DNA of 64,000 nt from contig NZ_LNCD01000106.1 in the NCBI RefSeq assembly GCF_001542405.1, forward strand, positions 124,001 to 188,000, written 5' to 3'. This DNA is from Rhizobium altiplani (GTDB lineage Bacteria > Pseudomonadota > Alphaproteobacteria > Rhizobiales > Rhizobiaceae). How positions within the stretch are numbered: the first letter of the stretch is position 1; each line of letters begins with the position of its first letter. Shown one piece after another: positions 20,816 through 30,664 of the stretch. The translations under genes and the position numbers were made by a program. The notes under the pieces were generated by a model. That model made no database searches and had not been told where the DNA came from. It saw nothing but the letters and a program-made list of their open reading frames with translations.

Positions 20816-22087
20816 CCGGAGACATAGGTAACAAAACGTACCTACCACATGGGTGACAACCTCGTGCCGAACGGGTTGCCGATGGTTTGCAAGGTCCTCT
20901 GCTCGAGGTCGATATATCCGAGATCATAGTGCATGAAGCTGACGAGCCAAATGCCGTCGTCGACCTCCTTGATTCCCAGTTTCTGTCCGGCCGGCACGGT
21001 CGAGATGTTGATCGTCTTGCGGTAGATGCAGATGCGGCCGCAATGGGTCATCAGCGCGTCACGGTCGTGGAACGGATAATCGATCTCCGGCAGCCCGTTA
21101 TATCGGCGCGCCGATGGCGTGTAGAGATCGAGCGGCACCTTCATCGCCAGGGCTTCATGCGGCCGCTCGGTATTGAATTCGCTGACGAACGCATCGAAGC
21201 GGGCCTGTTGCTGCAGGATATTTCTGCCAGGTGGCCTGGTCGCCTCTTTCTTCAGCGTCAGGTGCATGCGCTCATGCCGGCCATTCTCTTGCGGATGGCC
21301 CGGCCTGATGCGCTCGAGCGCGATGCCGAGCCGCAGCCACCAGACTGACAGCTTCGACAGATTGTAGGGGCCGTTGGGGTTGGCGAACGGCAGGCCGTTG
21401 TCACTGCGGATCGCGCTTGGCAGGCCATGTTCGGCAAACAATCGGCGGAACGCCTCGAACACCCCCACCTCCTTTGTCGATTCGAAGGCTTCACAGGCAA
21501 GCAGGTAGCGTGACGCCTGGTCGGTGACCGTCAGCGGGTAACAGTAGCGGCCATCGCCGAGTTTGAACTCGCCCTTGAAGTCGGCGCACCACAGGTCGTT
21601 CGGCGAAAGGGCCCGTGATAAGGCCGTTCCTTCTGCCCGATAACGGTGCCGCTGGCGGGCATGAGCGACCAGCCCGTGCCGGTCAAGCACCGCTCTTCGA
21701 CGGCACGCGCACATTGCCGGCCAGACGCTTCACCAGCAGTTCTCTGATCTTCCTGGCACCCCAATGCGGCTTCTCCTTCTTGAGCCGCACGATCATTGCC
21801 TCGACCGGCTCGGGCAACTGGTTGGCGTAACGCACCGGCCGTCGAGACCGATCCGTCAGCGCCTCCAGGCCGTCGTCCTCGTAGCGATTGAAGATTTTGT
21901 AGCCGGTCTTGCGCGAGATGCCGAACTCCCGGCACACATCGCTTATGCCTTCGCCCTCCAGCAGGCAGGCGACAAATCGTAGACGTTCCTCCATCACCGA
22001 AGTCTCTCTCCACGGCATCAACACCTCCCGCCAAAAGCGAAAAGTGTTACCCATGTCTCCGGTACAAAACGTCACCTATCTCTCAGG
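20816..22087 (-). mobile_element. IS481-family insertion sequence (decayed)
   Basis: The outer ends are imperfect inverted repeats: CCGGAGACATAGGT at 20816-20829 and, on the other strand, CCTGAGAGATAGGT at 22074-22087. Similarity continues inward for about 40 bases, including ACATGGGT-type boxes at both ends. The interior holds one transposase split into two frames. Clear target-site duplications cannot be seen. The insertion is close to the 3' end of tRNA-Ile, a common site for incoming DNA, but the tRNA is intact. Confidence 0.8.
20842..22018 (-). pseudogene. IS481-type transposase, frameshifted
   Basis: The N-terminal half (22018 to 21683) begins MPWRETSVMEERLRFVACLL and contains the helix-turn-helix DVCREFGISRKTGYK, then stops. 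The C-terminal half continues in another frame (about 21690 to 20842) with the DDE catalytic core: Asp in LWCADFKGEF, Asp in AIRSDNGLPFA and Glu in GHPQENGRHERMH. The usual product is one protein of about 390 residues. At the joint near 21690, NVRVPSKS should lead into VLDRHGLV; the linking residues are missing, consistent with a small deletion of about 10-11 bases. The element is probably unable to move by itself unless frameshifting restores the protein. Confidence 0.82.
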
Positions 22088-22343
22088 TCGGGCATCTTCC
22101 GATCCCATCCGCCGACATATCTCCCTTCCACAATCGCACACCGTTGGCCTCGATTTCAACGACGTTTCCGAGCCTCGGAGAGCCGAAATTTGATCCTTTT
22201 CGGCGCTAGTCCGACGCACCGACTATTGCCATTTTGCAACGCAGCGGCGTTTAGGAGCGCAATATGAGTGGATTCTTATATTAGAGAGGTTGCCACGCCG
22301 ATGCAGCTGCACATAGGCTCCAGTCTCGAAGGGAGACGGGCCG

Positions 22344-22565
22344 ATGCAATGGATTTCGTGGCACCGACCGATGCTGACATCGAAAATCACCGACCTGATC
22401 GATCGCATCCTGGAGTGCTGGTGCGACGAACATGGACATCACACCGGAAGTGTTGAAGCACGCCGAAAGGCAAACAGCTTGCTCCAATGGATCGAACTCG
22501 GCGTCACGGATGAACGGGAACTTTCGGACCTGATCCGCGACGACATCGTGATCGGCGCGCAGTAG
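22344..22565 (+). CDS. Small hypothetical protein
   Basis: 73 residues with no recognised family. It is acidic and helical, with a Cys-Trp-Cys cluster (ILECWCDEHGHHTGSVEA). GGGAG lies eight bases upstream of the ATG. A later ATG (residue 10) is an alternative start. The gene stands alone right of the IS element. Coding character is plausible but not proven. Confidence 0.55.
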   Translation: MQWISWHRPMLTSKITDLIDRILECWCDEHGHHTGSVEARRKANSLLQWIELGVTDERELSDLIRDDIVIGAQ

Positions 22566-22743
22566 ACTGAACGGCTACCGCAAGGCCAGCATCCGTCGTG
22601 CACCAGACCGATGTCTCGTTCTTGCGCGGCTTGGGCTATGCACTACCCTAGCTATCTCTGTGATGATATGCACAATCGCCGCGCGGCTCACTTCATGGAC
22701 GCGGCCCTTATGCCCAGCTTTGTGACGTCAAACGGACGATGAG

Positions 22744-23088
22744 ATGAGCAAGCTTCTTTTGGCCCTTGCGCCTACTTTGTTGTTGGCGCTGTCAGTTTCT
22801 CCTACTGCTCTCGCTGAGACACGCCCGCTCTCAGAGATAACCAAGAAAACCGAAGCCCGAATTCTACGCGACAATCTGAAACCCAATGTCGCGTGCTACA
22901 AGGAAATCTTGGAGGACTTTCAAGAGCGGAAGATCAAGAAGGCGGACATATACGTCACCTTCGACGATCCCCAGGTTGAGGGCATTGGGATCGGGATAGC
23001 GGAGACTGACGAAAACTACTCTTGCGAAGGTGGCGAGATGAGAGCTTGGGAAGCCGGGAAGTACGAGGTCGTAAAGAAATTCCGTTAG
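22744..23088 (+). CDS. Small secreted hypothetical protein
   Basis: 114 residues with a clear Sec signal peptide (MSKLLLALAPTLLLALSVSP, cleavage after ALAE). The mature part has two cysteines (NVACYKE and YSCEGGE) that could form one disulfide, and a lysine/glutamate-rich middle (DFQERKIKKADIYVTFDD). No known domain is recognised. GC content looks somewhat lower than in neighbouring genes, which may point to recent acquisition. Confidence 0.65.
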   Translation: MSKLLLALAPTLLLALSVSPTALAETRPLSEITKKTEARILRDNLKPNVACYKEILEDFQERKIKKADIYVTFDDPQVEGIGIGIAETDENYSCEGGEMRAWEAGKYEVVKKFR

Positions 23089-23370
23089 GCACGTTGTCGG
23101 CCGGCCTATCGCCGATAGGTTAGCTCCCTTGTTTGTCTGGCTCTTAATCGGGTTGGGCTACAAGCAAACCAGCCAAAACCCTTTAGCTGACGCAATAAAT
23201 GGCGAGCGCCCAGGTTGGCACGTTAGTTAAGTTCATGAGGGTTTTGATGCTCGACCCGCCGTGTTCTTGGCTTCGGCTAAAGAAGGGCGCGCAAGAGTGA
23301 TCGCGGTTTTCCGCTCACCGTCTGGTGTCTGGGTTTACCGTTGGGCGGCCTTCTTCGAAGCTTGTCAGTA

Positions 23371-23562
23371 TCAACTGGGGAAGACAATGCCGTCAAAAAG
23401 CTTCCTTGACGTCCTGATCGTCCCTGCGCCCTTCACTCTGCCGTCTGGGCCTATATCGAGGAACACCTCCATGTCGCCGGTTGGGTGCTCAATCACGTAG
23501 CGGCCGTCGCTGGGCGCTTCGACAAGGCCGTGTGCGGGAGAACCGACGAGGCGAGTGGGTAC
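23371..23562 (-). pseudogene. C-terminal remnant of a PrpF/4-oxalomesaconate tautomerase-like gene
   Basis: The reverse strand encodes 63 residues ending at a TGA, with a stop immediately upstream and no start codon context. It reads GSPAHGLVEAPSDGRYVIEH followed by PTGDMEVFLDIGPDGRVKGA and GTIRTSRKLFDGIVFPS. The H-P-T/S-G pattern and the closing RT(A/S)RKLFDG(I/V)VFP are hallmarks of the C-terminus of PrpF-family isomerases. The rest of the roughly 350-residue protein is absent, so this is a relic. Identification is by motif memory. Confidence 0.55.
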
Positions 23563-23689
23563 CTAAGCACAATCTCGTGCTGCGTGGCGTCATCGGGGTC
23601 TTCCCTCCTGCCCACCAGTCTCAAATGCCATCAGGCCGGGTCAAGCAGGAAGCTCTTGCCTCACACGGGAGAGCCGAGAGGTCAGCCTA

Positions 23690-23970
23690 CCCGTTGGTGA
23701 TCCTCTCGAGCCCTCGGGGAGCCCGAAGGCGCCCTTGCGTGTCCTTTTTGGCGGAAGGACGAGAACAACTTAGACAGAGCATGCCCGCTTGGAAAGTTGG
23801 ACCAAGGTCCGATCGGAAGGAGGGAGGCTGCAGGAGGGTTGGTCCGCGACATCCTAAAGCCTCCCTCATCCTTCGGGGCAGAAGGACAAGGGTCAGTTAG
23901 CGCTGGCCCAGTGCTTGGGTAGTTGGACTTAGGTCTGACGAATTCGCCGCCATCTTGCGAATCGAATCGG
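23690..23970. repeat. Palindrome-rich intergenic DNA
   Basis: This gene-free stretch contains a ten-base inverted repeat GAGGGAGGCT (23820-23829) / AGCCTCCCTC (23858-23867). It also has two related units, AGTTGGACCAAGGTCCGA (23795-23812) and AGTTGGACTTAGGTCTGA (23921-23938), the first holding a GGACC/GGTCC hairpin. GTCCTT/AAGGAC arms occur as well. No coding sequence is convincing. It looks like a family of short mosaic repeats, or possibly a structured RNA. Confidence 0.5.
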
Positions 23971-24155
23971 CAGTGCCGCGCGTCGGTCACACCCGGCGCA
24001 CCGAAGCCCTTGAAAGTAGAGGGAGATTATAGCCAGATACCAAGTCCTATTGGTAATCCGGGCCAAGCGCGCCACCTTCACTCAATGCCGCGTTCGCCGC
24101 CGTTCCGCCGTCTTACCTAGCCGGCAGCGGAACCTAGCGACGACAACGACGTTTC

Positions 24156-25256
24156 GTGCTCACTGTGGATCAGAGAACGACTCATAAATCGCAACCCCGC
24201 AACGAACCGGCGACGTCGCAACTTAATGGGGCGTCGACTGCCGACGGCTTGGTTTTCATAGCGAGCCTGGAGACCGGCATCAGCAGGCAGGCGGGCAAAA
24301 AGGGATTTGTCTATTACGACGCCGGTGGCATCCGTATCACGGAGCCATCGGAGCTCGATCGCATCTCCGCGCTTGCCATTCCCCCGGCCTATACCGAGGT
24401 CCTGATTTCTGCCGACCCCCATTCCCACCTGCAGGCCACTGGCCGCGACGCTCGCGGCCGCAAGCAATACCGCTACCATCCCAAATGGACTGCCGAGCGG
24501 GAAAAGAGCAAATTCGAGCGGCTTGCCGACTTCGGCTCGGCGCTTCCCGCGATCCGGAAGAAGGTGGATTCAGACCTCCGGCGCCGGGCACCCAACATCG
24601 ACAAGGCGCTCGCAACAATCGTCTGGCTGCTCGATAACCTCTTCATCCGCGTCGGCAATGCGAGCTACGCCGCGGAGAACGCGTCCTATGGCCTGACGAC
24701 GCTGCGCAACAAGCATGTGAAAATATCAGGGTCGAGCATTCACTTCCGCTTCAAGGGCAAGTCAGGAAAGGAATGGCGCCTCAGTCATAGCGACCGTCGC
24801 ATCACGCGCGCCGTGCAGATGCTCCAGGAGCTGCCCGGGCAACAGCTTTTCCAGTACATCGATGACGATGGTGTCTGCCACCCCATCCAATCACAGGACG
24901 TCAACAGCTACATACGGCAAGCATCCGGAGCCGATTTCACGTCCCGCCAATTCCGCACTTGGGGAGCAACGCAAATGGCTGCGACCGGGCTGGCTTCGCT
25001 TGAACCACACGAAAGCCAGCGAGGGCGCGCCCGGCAGGTGAATGAAGTCATCGACGCAATTGCCGCGCGCCTGGTCAACACGCGCGCAGTATGCCGGTCG
25101 TCCTATATCCATCCAAAGATATTCGAAAGCTTTGAGACCGGCGACCTTGCCAGTCTCGCCAACGCCCGACCGAGCCGAAGCGTGCGACTGCTGCGCTGGA
25201 TGAATCAGGAGGAGATCGCCGTGCTCCGCTGGCTCAAGGCGCTCAATGGGCACTGA
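24156..25256 (+). CDS. DNA topoisomerase IB (poxvirus-like)
   Basis: Relaxes supercoiled DNA by a transient 3'-phosphotyrosine link. 366 residues, near the bacterial family length. The N-terminal domain has KKGFVYYDAGG and IPPAYTEVLISADPHSHLQA in sequence, then GRKQYRYHPKW. The catalytic domain has FRFKGKSGKEW, the Arg-bearing SRQFRTWGATQMAA and the nucleophile Tyr317 in RSSYIHPKIF. The start is taken as GTG 24156. It lies upstream of a Ku gene on the same strand, a frequent pairing in rhizobia with several Ku paralogs. Its role there is unclear, possibly tension release or processing during repair. Confidence 0.93.
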   Translation: MLTVDQRTTHKSQPRNEPATSQLNGASTADGLVFIASLETGISRQAGKKGFVYYDAGGIRITEPSELDRISALAIPPAYTEVLISADPHSHLQATGRDARGRKQYRYHPKWTAEREKSKFERLADFGSALPAIRKKVDSDLRRRAPNIDKALATIVWLLDNLFIRVGNASYAAENASYGLTTLRNKHVKISGSSIHFRFKGKSGKEWRLSHSDRRITRAVQMLQELPGQQLFQYIDDDGVCHPIQSQDVNSYIRQASGADFTSRQFRTWGATQMAATGLASLEPHESQRGRARQVNEVIDAIAARLVNTRAVCRSSYIHPKIFESFETGDLASLANARPSRSVRLLRWMNQEEIAVLRWLKALNGH

Positions 25257-25360
25257 CTCTATCTGTCCGCGCGCAATGGAACCAAACGGCTGCTCACACC
25301 GTTATGGAGGATTGCCGCGAATGCGGCCACGGGAGATGGCGCCAGGGCGCCAGGGCGCGA

Positions 25361-26170
25361 ATGGCACGTCAGACGTATTGGAAGGGTTATCTCAAACTGT
25401 CACTCGTCACGGCCGCAGTGTCCCTGACACCGGCGACGACGGACAGCAACCAGCTTCGATTTCACGTCCTGAACCGAAAGACGAAGAACCGCGTCGAAAG
25501 CCGCTACGTCGACGGCGTCACGCACAAGCCGATCGCCGACAAGGATCAGGCCCGAGGTTATCCGCGTGGCGAGGACGACTATGTGATCCTCGAGGACAAG
25601 GAACTCGATGGAGTCGGGCTCGAAAGCACGAAGACGATCGACATCGACACTTTCGTGCCGCGCGGCTCGATCGATTGGATCTGGTACGACAAACCACATT
25701 TTCTGACGCCGGAGGACAAGGTCGGCACCGAAGCCTTCTGCGTGATCCGCGAATCGATGAAGGCAAACGATGTCGTCGGCGTTGCGCGACTTGTTCTCTA
25801 CCGACGTGAGCGCGCCGTCCTCCTGGAGCCGCAGGGCAAGGGCATCATCCTCTGGACACTGCATTTCGGCGACGAAGTTCGCCCGCCGGCCGCGACACTG
25901 GATAGCCACGGCAAAGTGGATGACACGGTGCTCTCCATGATGAAGAAGCTGGTCAAGGATCGAACGGAGGATTGGCAGCCCGCCATGGTGCAGGATCCGA
26001 TCCAGAAGCGCTTGCGAGCCATGATCCGTGCGAAGCAGAAGAGCCTTGTCAAAGCCACACCGCCTTCATCCAAGCGGCCGGCATCCAAGCCGACGGGCAA
26101 TGTCGTCAACATCATGGACGCCCTGAAAAAGAGCCTCGCCAAGGAAACGGGACGCCCGAAATCTCGTTGA
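25361..26170 (+). CDS. Ku protein, non-homologous end joining (first copy)
   Basis: 269-residue homodimeric DNA-end-binding protein. ATG 25361 gives MARQTYWKGYLKLSLVTAAV, matching the family start; an upstream in-frame ATG at 25304 adds an unrelated arginine-rich tail. The Ku core beta-barrel runs from residue 5 to about 240 (LRFHVLNRKTKNRVESRYVD, then DDYVILEDKELD). A basic tail (KKSLAKETGRPKSR) follows, typical of bacterial Ku. It is convergent with ligD, only 19 bases apart. A second Ku gene lies on the other side of ligD (28709-29542). The two share the core but differ clearly and could form homo- or heterodimers. Confidence 0.95.
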   Translation: MARQTYWKGYLKLSLVTAAVSLTPATTDSNQLRFHVLNRKTKNRVESRYVDGVTHKPIADKDQARGYPRGEDDYVILEDKELDGVGLESTKTIDIDTFVPRGSIDWIWYDKPHFLTPEDKVGTEAFCVIRESMKANDVVGVARLVLYRRERAVLLEPQGKGIILWTLHFGDEVRPPAATLDSHGKVDDTVLSMMKKLVKDRTEDWQPAMVQDPIQKRLRAMIRAKQKSLVKATPPSSKRPASKPTGNVVNIMDALKKSLAKETGRPKSR

Positions 26171-26189
26171 GAGACCGCAGCCGCCTCCG

Positions 26190-28706
26190 CTACTTTCGCT
26201 TCTCAAGGGGAACGGCGGCGGCAAAGAAATCCGCCCATGGATCGCTGCGCAAGGCATCGAGACGTGCCGGAGCGTTGTCGACCGTGAAATAGGCCGGACC
26301 GATTTCATCGGTCAGTTCGTTCCACTCAAGCGGCATCGAAACAGCAGCGCCGGGCCGCGCACGCGTCGAATAGGCGGCGACGGCCGTGTTGCCGCGACCG
26401 TTGCGCAGATAATCGATGAAGATCTTGCCGTTCCGCTTCGCCTTCGTGGCGGTCGCGAGATACTTGTCGGGGTGATCCCTGGACATGCCGTCGGCCAGCG
26501 CCTTGGCGAAAGTCTTGACCGGCGCCCAGCCGGCCTTCGGTTTGAGCGGGCTTACGACGTGCAGCCCCTTGCCGCCGGAGGTTTTGACAAAGGCCGCCAG
26601 GCCCGCGGCTTCCAAATGCTCCTTCAATTCGTAGGCAGCGGCGATCACCTCGGCCCAGCTAACGTCTTCGGCCGGGTCAAGGTCCATCGTGATCATGTCC
26701 GGTCGCTCCCAACTCGCCGTCGTCGCCCCCCAGGGATGGATCTCCAGCACGGCCGATTGGACGAGCGCGACCATCCCGTCGAAGTCGGTGATGCGCAGCA
26801 ACTTCTCGCCGCCCCTGTCCTTCGGATCGGTGATCTGCTCGATATTGGCGTTCATGCCTTTCCAGGCATGCTTCTGGAAAAACCGCTGATGGCCGGCAAT
26901 GCCGTCGGGGCAACGCAATAATGCCAATGGCCGCTTGGTCACATAGGGCTCAATGAAGCGCCATACCCGTGCGTAATAGCTGACCAGTCCCTGTTTGGTG
27001 ATCCCCTCCTCCGGCCAATAGATCCGATCGGGATGGGTGAGCGTGACGCTGGATTGAGGCAGTTCCTGCGCAGTCGTCGTTGTTGCTTCGGGCATAACTT
27101 CTTCTGGCGCCTTGTCTTCTCTCAACCCGCGAAACGCGGCGTGCCGCAACTTGTTGTCCGCCGACCATGCCTGAAACTCAACCTCGGCAACAAGCTTCGG
27201 TTTCACATAGACCAGCCCGCGACGCTCCTCGGGGGTGAGCTCGTCGTCGAAAGAACTCTCCGTCTGCTCCATCGCCGACAGCGTGTCATAGAGTTCGTGC
27301 GCGACATTGACGCTGAAGCCCGTTCCGACCCGGCCAACATGCTCCAGCTTTCCCTTGCGGTAAACGCCCATTGCCAGCGAGCCAATCGCGTTGTTCATCG
27401 CACTCGAAGGCACATAGCCGCCGATCACCAGCTCCTGCCGTTGCAGGCATTTCGATTTGACCCAGTCGCTGGTACGTCCCGACACGTACTCGCTGTCAGC
27501 CAGTTTCGAGATAATGCCTTCGAGCCCGAGCTGGCGCGCGTGTTCCAGCACAACGGCACCCTTCTCGGTAAAATGCTCGCTATAGCGAAGTCGCGCGTCG
27601 ACGTCGGCGAGCAGGTCCGCGAGCAAGGCCTTGCGATTGGTCAGTGACACTTGCTGCAGGTCGTATCCATCGAGGTAAAGCAGATCGAAGGCATAGAACA
27701 CGAACCGATCGTGCCGGGCTTTGCTAAGGTCATTCTGCAAGGCCGAAAAGTCCGAGGCGCCGGTTTCACGCTCGACGACGATTTCACCGTCGAGGATCGC
27801 GGCCTTCGCCGGCAGTGCCGTGAAGGCCGCGACGATTTCCGGGCCAAATTTGTCGGTCCAGTCGAGCCCGCTGCGGGTCAGCAGAGTGGCTTTGCCCTTC
27901 TCAAGCCGAACCTGCAACCGGTACCCATCGAACTTGATCTCGTGAATCCACCCTTCTCCCGACGGAGGCTTGGCCTTGAGCTTGGCAAGTTCAGGCTCGA
28001 TGAAGGCAGGCAACGCCGCCTTCTCGGCCCCCTTCGGCCACACCTGACGTTTCGGTCTTGCTTGATTCGCTGCGGGCTTTGAAGAGGCGGACTTTAACGC
28101 TCCCTTGGGATGGGAGTTCCAGGTGGCGTCAGGGTGCTTCGCCACCTCCTCGATCTTGCGGCCCGTTTTCACCGATTCAGGTCGCTGCTTGAGAATGTCG
28201 CCCTTGTGGCTGGCCTCGGCATCATCAGCCTTGATCAGCAACCAGTTTTCCTGGCGTTCACCCGGCTTGCCATGCATGCGGACCAGATGCCAGCGGCCGC
28301 TCAGTTTCTCGCCGTCAAGGTCGAATTCGAGATGGCCCTTCTTATAGCCCCTGTGCGGATCGCCATTTGGCGTCCATGTGCCGCGATCCCAAACCAGCAC
28401 CGTGCCGCCTCCGTACTGGCCCTTCGGGATGATGCCTTCGAAGTCGCCATAATCAAGCGGGTGGTCCTCGACATGGACGGCAAGGCGCTTTTCATCGGGG
28501 TTGAGGCTTGGACCGCGCGTAACGGCCCAGCTTTTCAGCACGCCGTCGAGCTCGAGCCGGAAGTCATAGTGGAGCCTCGACGCGTCGTGCTTCTGAATGA
28601 CAAAACTGAGCGCGGCCTGCGCTGGAGGCTTGCCGACACGCCTGCTCCCGCGCGGCTCCGGTGTTACCTTGAAATTGCGTTTGGCTTGATAGGCCTGGAG
28701 AGCCAT
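26190..28706 (-). CDS. ligD: Multifunctional ATP-dependent DNA ligase LigD
   Basis: Joins double-strand breaks held by Ku; 838 residues with three modules in the order phosphoesterase, ligase, polymerase. The PE module (about 30-190) has QKHDASRLHYDFRLELDG. The ligase module (about 225-530) has the adenylated Lys258 in HEIKFDGYR and ILDGEIVV. The primase-like polymerase module (about 555-835) has LTHPDRIYWPEEGITK, the metal-binding MITMDLDPAED and KTSGGKGLHVVSPL. The ATG is two bases after the stop of the upstream Ku gene, so the two are coupled. It is a complete NHEJ enzyme with no visible damage. Confidence 0.97.
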   Translation of the reverse strand: MALQAYQAKRNFKVTPEPRGSRRVGKPPAQAALSFVIQKHDASRLHYDFRLELDGVLKSWAVTRGPSLNPDEKRLAVHVEDHPLDYGDFEGIIPKGQYGGGTVLVWDRGTWTPNGDPHRGYKKGHLEFDLDGEKLSGRWHLVRMHGKPGERQENWLLIKADDAEASHKGDILKQRPESVKTGRKIEEVAKHPDATWNSHPKGALKSASSKPAANQARPKRQVWPKGAEKAALPAFIEPELAKLKAKPPSGEGWIHEIKFDGYRLQVRLEKGKATLLTRSGLDWTDKFGPEIVAAFTALPAKAAILDGEIVVERETGASDFSALQNDLSKARHDRFVFYAFDLLYLDGYDLQQVSLTNRKALLADLLADVDARLRYSEHFTEKGAVVLEHARQLGLEGIISKLADSEYVSGRTSDWVKSKCLQRQELVIGGYVPSSAMNNAIGSLAMGVYRKGKLEHVGRVGTGFSVNVAHELYDTLSAMEQTESSFDDELTPEERRGLVYVKPKLVAEVEFQAWSADNKLRHAAFRGLREDKAPEEVMPEATTTTAQELPQSSVTLTHPDRIYWPEEGITKQGLVSYYARVWRFIEPYVTKRPLALLRCPDGIAGHQRFFQKHAWKGMNANIEQITDPKDRGGEKLLRITDFDGMVALVQSAVLEIHPWGATTASWERPDMITMDLDPAEDVSWAEVIAAAYELKEHLEAAGLAAFVKTSGGKGLHVVSPLKPKAGWAPVKTFAKALADGMSRDHPDKYLATATKAKRNGKIFIDYLRNGRGNTAVAAYSTRARPGAAVSMPLEWNELTDEIGPAYFTVDNAPARLDALRSDPWADFFAAAVPLEKRK

Positions 28707-28708
28707 CG

Positions 28709-29542
28709 TCAGCTCGCCTTCGTCTGTCCGCTATCTGCCCGCGCTGCCTTTCCGGCTCGCGGCTTGGCGCTCAGCTTGGCGCTCTGGCGCAGAGCGTCCA
28801 TGAGATCGATGACCTTGCCCTGCGGCTTCGGCTTGGCCTTCGGTAGCTCCCTGCCCTCGATCTTCGCCTTGACCAGCTCCGAGAGCGCCATCTCGTATCG
28901 ATCCTCGTATTCCTGTGGAACGAAGGTGCCCTTCTTTGTGCCGATGATGTGCCCGGCCAGTTCGAGCATTTCCTTGTCGAATTTCATCTCCGGAATGTCC
29001 TTGAAGACCGTCTCCGGCTTGCGCACCTCGTAATCGAAGCTCAGCGTCGTTGCGATGATATAGTCGTCCTGCGGCCGGATCAGGACGGTACGGTTGCGGC
29101 GGAAGAGCACTGCTTCCGCGATCGCGGCGACCTTCTGATCGCGCATGGCGCGGGCGATCAGACCGAGCGCCTCCTCATCATCCTCGCTGACGGGCGCCAG
29201 GTAGTAGGGCTTGTCGAAATAGAGCTTGTTGATCTCGCTGTAGGGTACGAAATTCTGGACGTTGAGGACCTTGTCGCTTTCCGGCATGACGCCAGCCATC
29301 TCCTCGCCCTCGATGACGATGTATTCGCCATTGTCCAGCTGGTATCCCTTGACCTGGTCATCCCGCTCAACCGCCTTGCCCGTCTCGCTATCGACGAACT
29401 GCCGTTCCACCCGATGGCCGGTCTTCCGGTTGATGATATTGAACGAGATGCGGTCCGAGGTCGAAACCGCCGTATATAATCCTACGCTGCAGACAAGGTC
29501 TCCGACCTTGAGATGGCCTTTCCAGCTTGCCCGCGCTGCCAT
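28709..29542 (-). CDS. Ku protein, non-homologous end joining (second copy, coupled to ligD)
   Basis: 277 residues. The Ku core begins MAARASWKGHLKVGDLVCSV and includes ISFNIINRKTGHRVERQFVD and EMAGVMPESDKVLNVQNFVP. The basic C-terminal tail (LSAKPRAGKAARADSGQTKAS) extends past the core and is longer than in the other copy. Such tails recruit LigD and help threading along DNA. The stop lies two bases before the ligD start, which identifies this copy as the probable dedicated partner of this LigD. A small helical gene (29554-29847) lies directly upstream. Confidence 0.95.
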   Translation of the reverse strand: MAARASWKGHLKVGDLVCSVGLYTAVSTSDRISFNIINRKTGHRVERQFVDSETGKAVERDDQVKGYQLDNGEYIVIEGEEMAGVMPESDKVLNVQNFVPYSEINKLYFDKPYYLAPVSEDDEEALGLIARAMRDQKVAAIAEAVLFRRNRTVLIRPQDDYIIATTLSFDYEVRKPETVFKDIPEMKFDKEMLELAGHIIGTKKGTFVPQEYEDRYEMALSELVKAKIEGRELPKAKPKPQGKVIDLMDALRQSAKLSAKPRAGKAARADSGQTKAS

Positions 29543-29553
29543 GACATTCCCCC

Positions 29554-29847
29554 TCAGTTGTGGTTTTGCAGTTTGCGTTTGCGTCGCTGGTCAATGGCTA
29601 TGATCTTCTCGACGGAGGCGATGTCGTCGCTGGTGACGACTGGAACCGGATCGGACGCGATCGCCTCCAGGACTTCGTCCGAGAGTCCCCCATTCCGAAT
29701 AACCCATTCCAGCGTCTCGCGAGTCTGACGCTCGGCCTTGAGCTGAGCATAAAGCGCGATGATCAGCCTATCCCGGGCATCCACCTGCTTGCTCTTGCGA
29801 TCAATTTTCCGGATCTGAGGCACCTGATCACCCGCCTGCTTCGGCAA
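29554..29847 (-). CDS. Small coiled-coil hypothetical protein upstream of ku-ligD
   Basis: Up to 97 residues with a highly charged, helical composition: KIDRKSKQVDARDRLIIALY, LKAERQTRETLEWVIRNGG, DDIASVEKIIAIDQRRKRK. No family is recognised. The start is unclear: TTG 29847 opens the frame and GTG 29823 is an alternative; neither has a strong ribosome site. The stop is 11 bases before the ku start, so co-transcription with ku and ligD is likely. It could be an accessory of the repair operon, but that is only positional. Confidence 0.6.
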   Translation of the reverse strand: MPKQAGDQVPQIRKIDRKSKQVDARDRLIIALYAQLKAERQTRETLEWVIRNGGLSDEVLEAIASDPVPVVTSDDIASVEKIIAIDQRRKRKLQNHN

Positions 29848-29971
29848 CGAAGGGATTCAATGGATTGGAAGCGAAAAAGTTCCGGCGCACCGCCGCGAGC
29901 GCCAGATTTTTTCCTCGTTTGCAACCTGATCGGGCCAAAGCGGAACCGCCGACGCCCTTCAGGCGCTGTCC

Positions 29972-30583
<612 letters not shown>

Positions 30584-30664
30584 TCATCTTTCCATCGTTT
30601 TGGAAAAACGCGCGATATTCTACCTGCAACCGTCCCGGGGGAAGCGGCATCCGTAGTTATGACG

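Noticed and set aside
20816-22087. Genomic island boundary at the tRNA
   Set aside because: No integrase and no repeat of the tRNA end was seen; only a small IS element is supported.
23481-23900. 139-codon plus-strand frame
   Set aside because: Overlaps the PrpF relic and palindromes; Arg/Gly/Pro-rich, no ribosome site.
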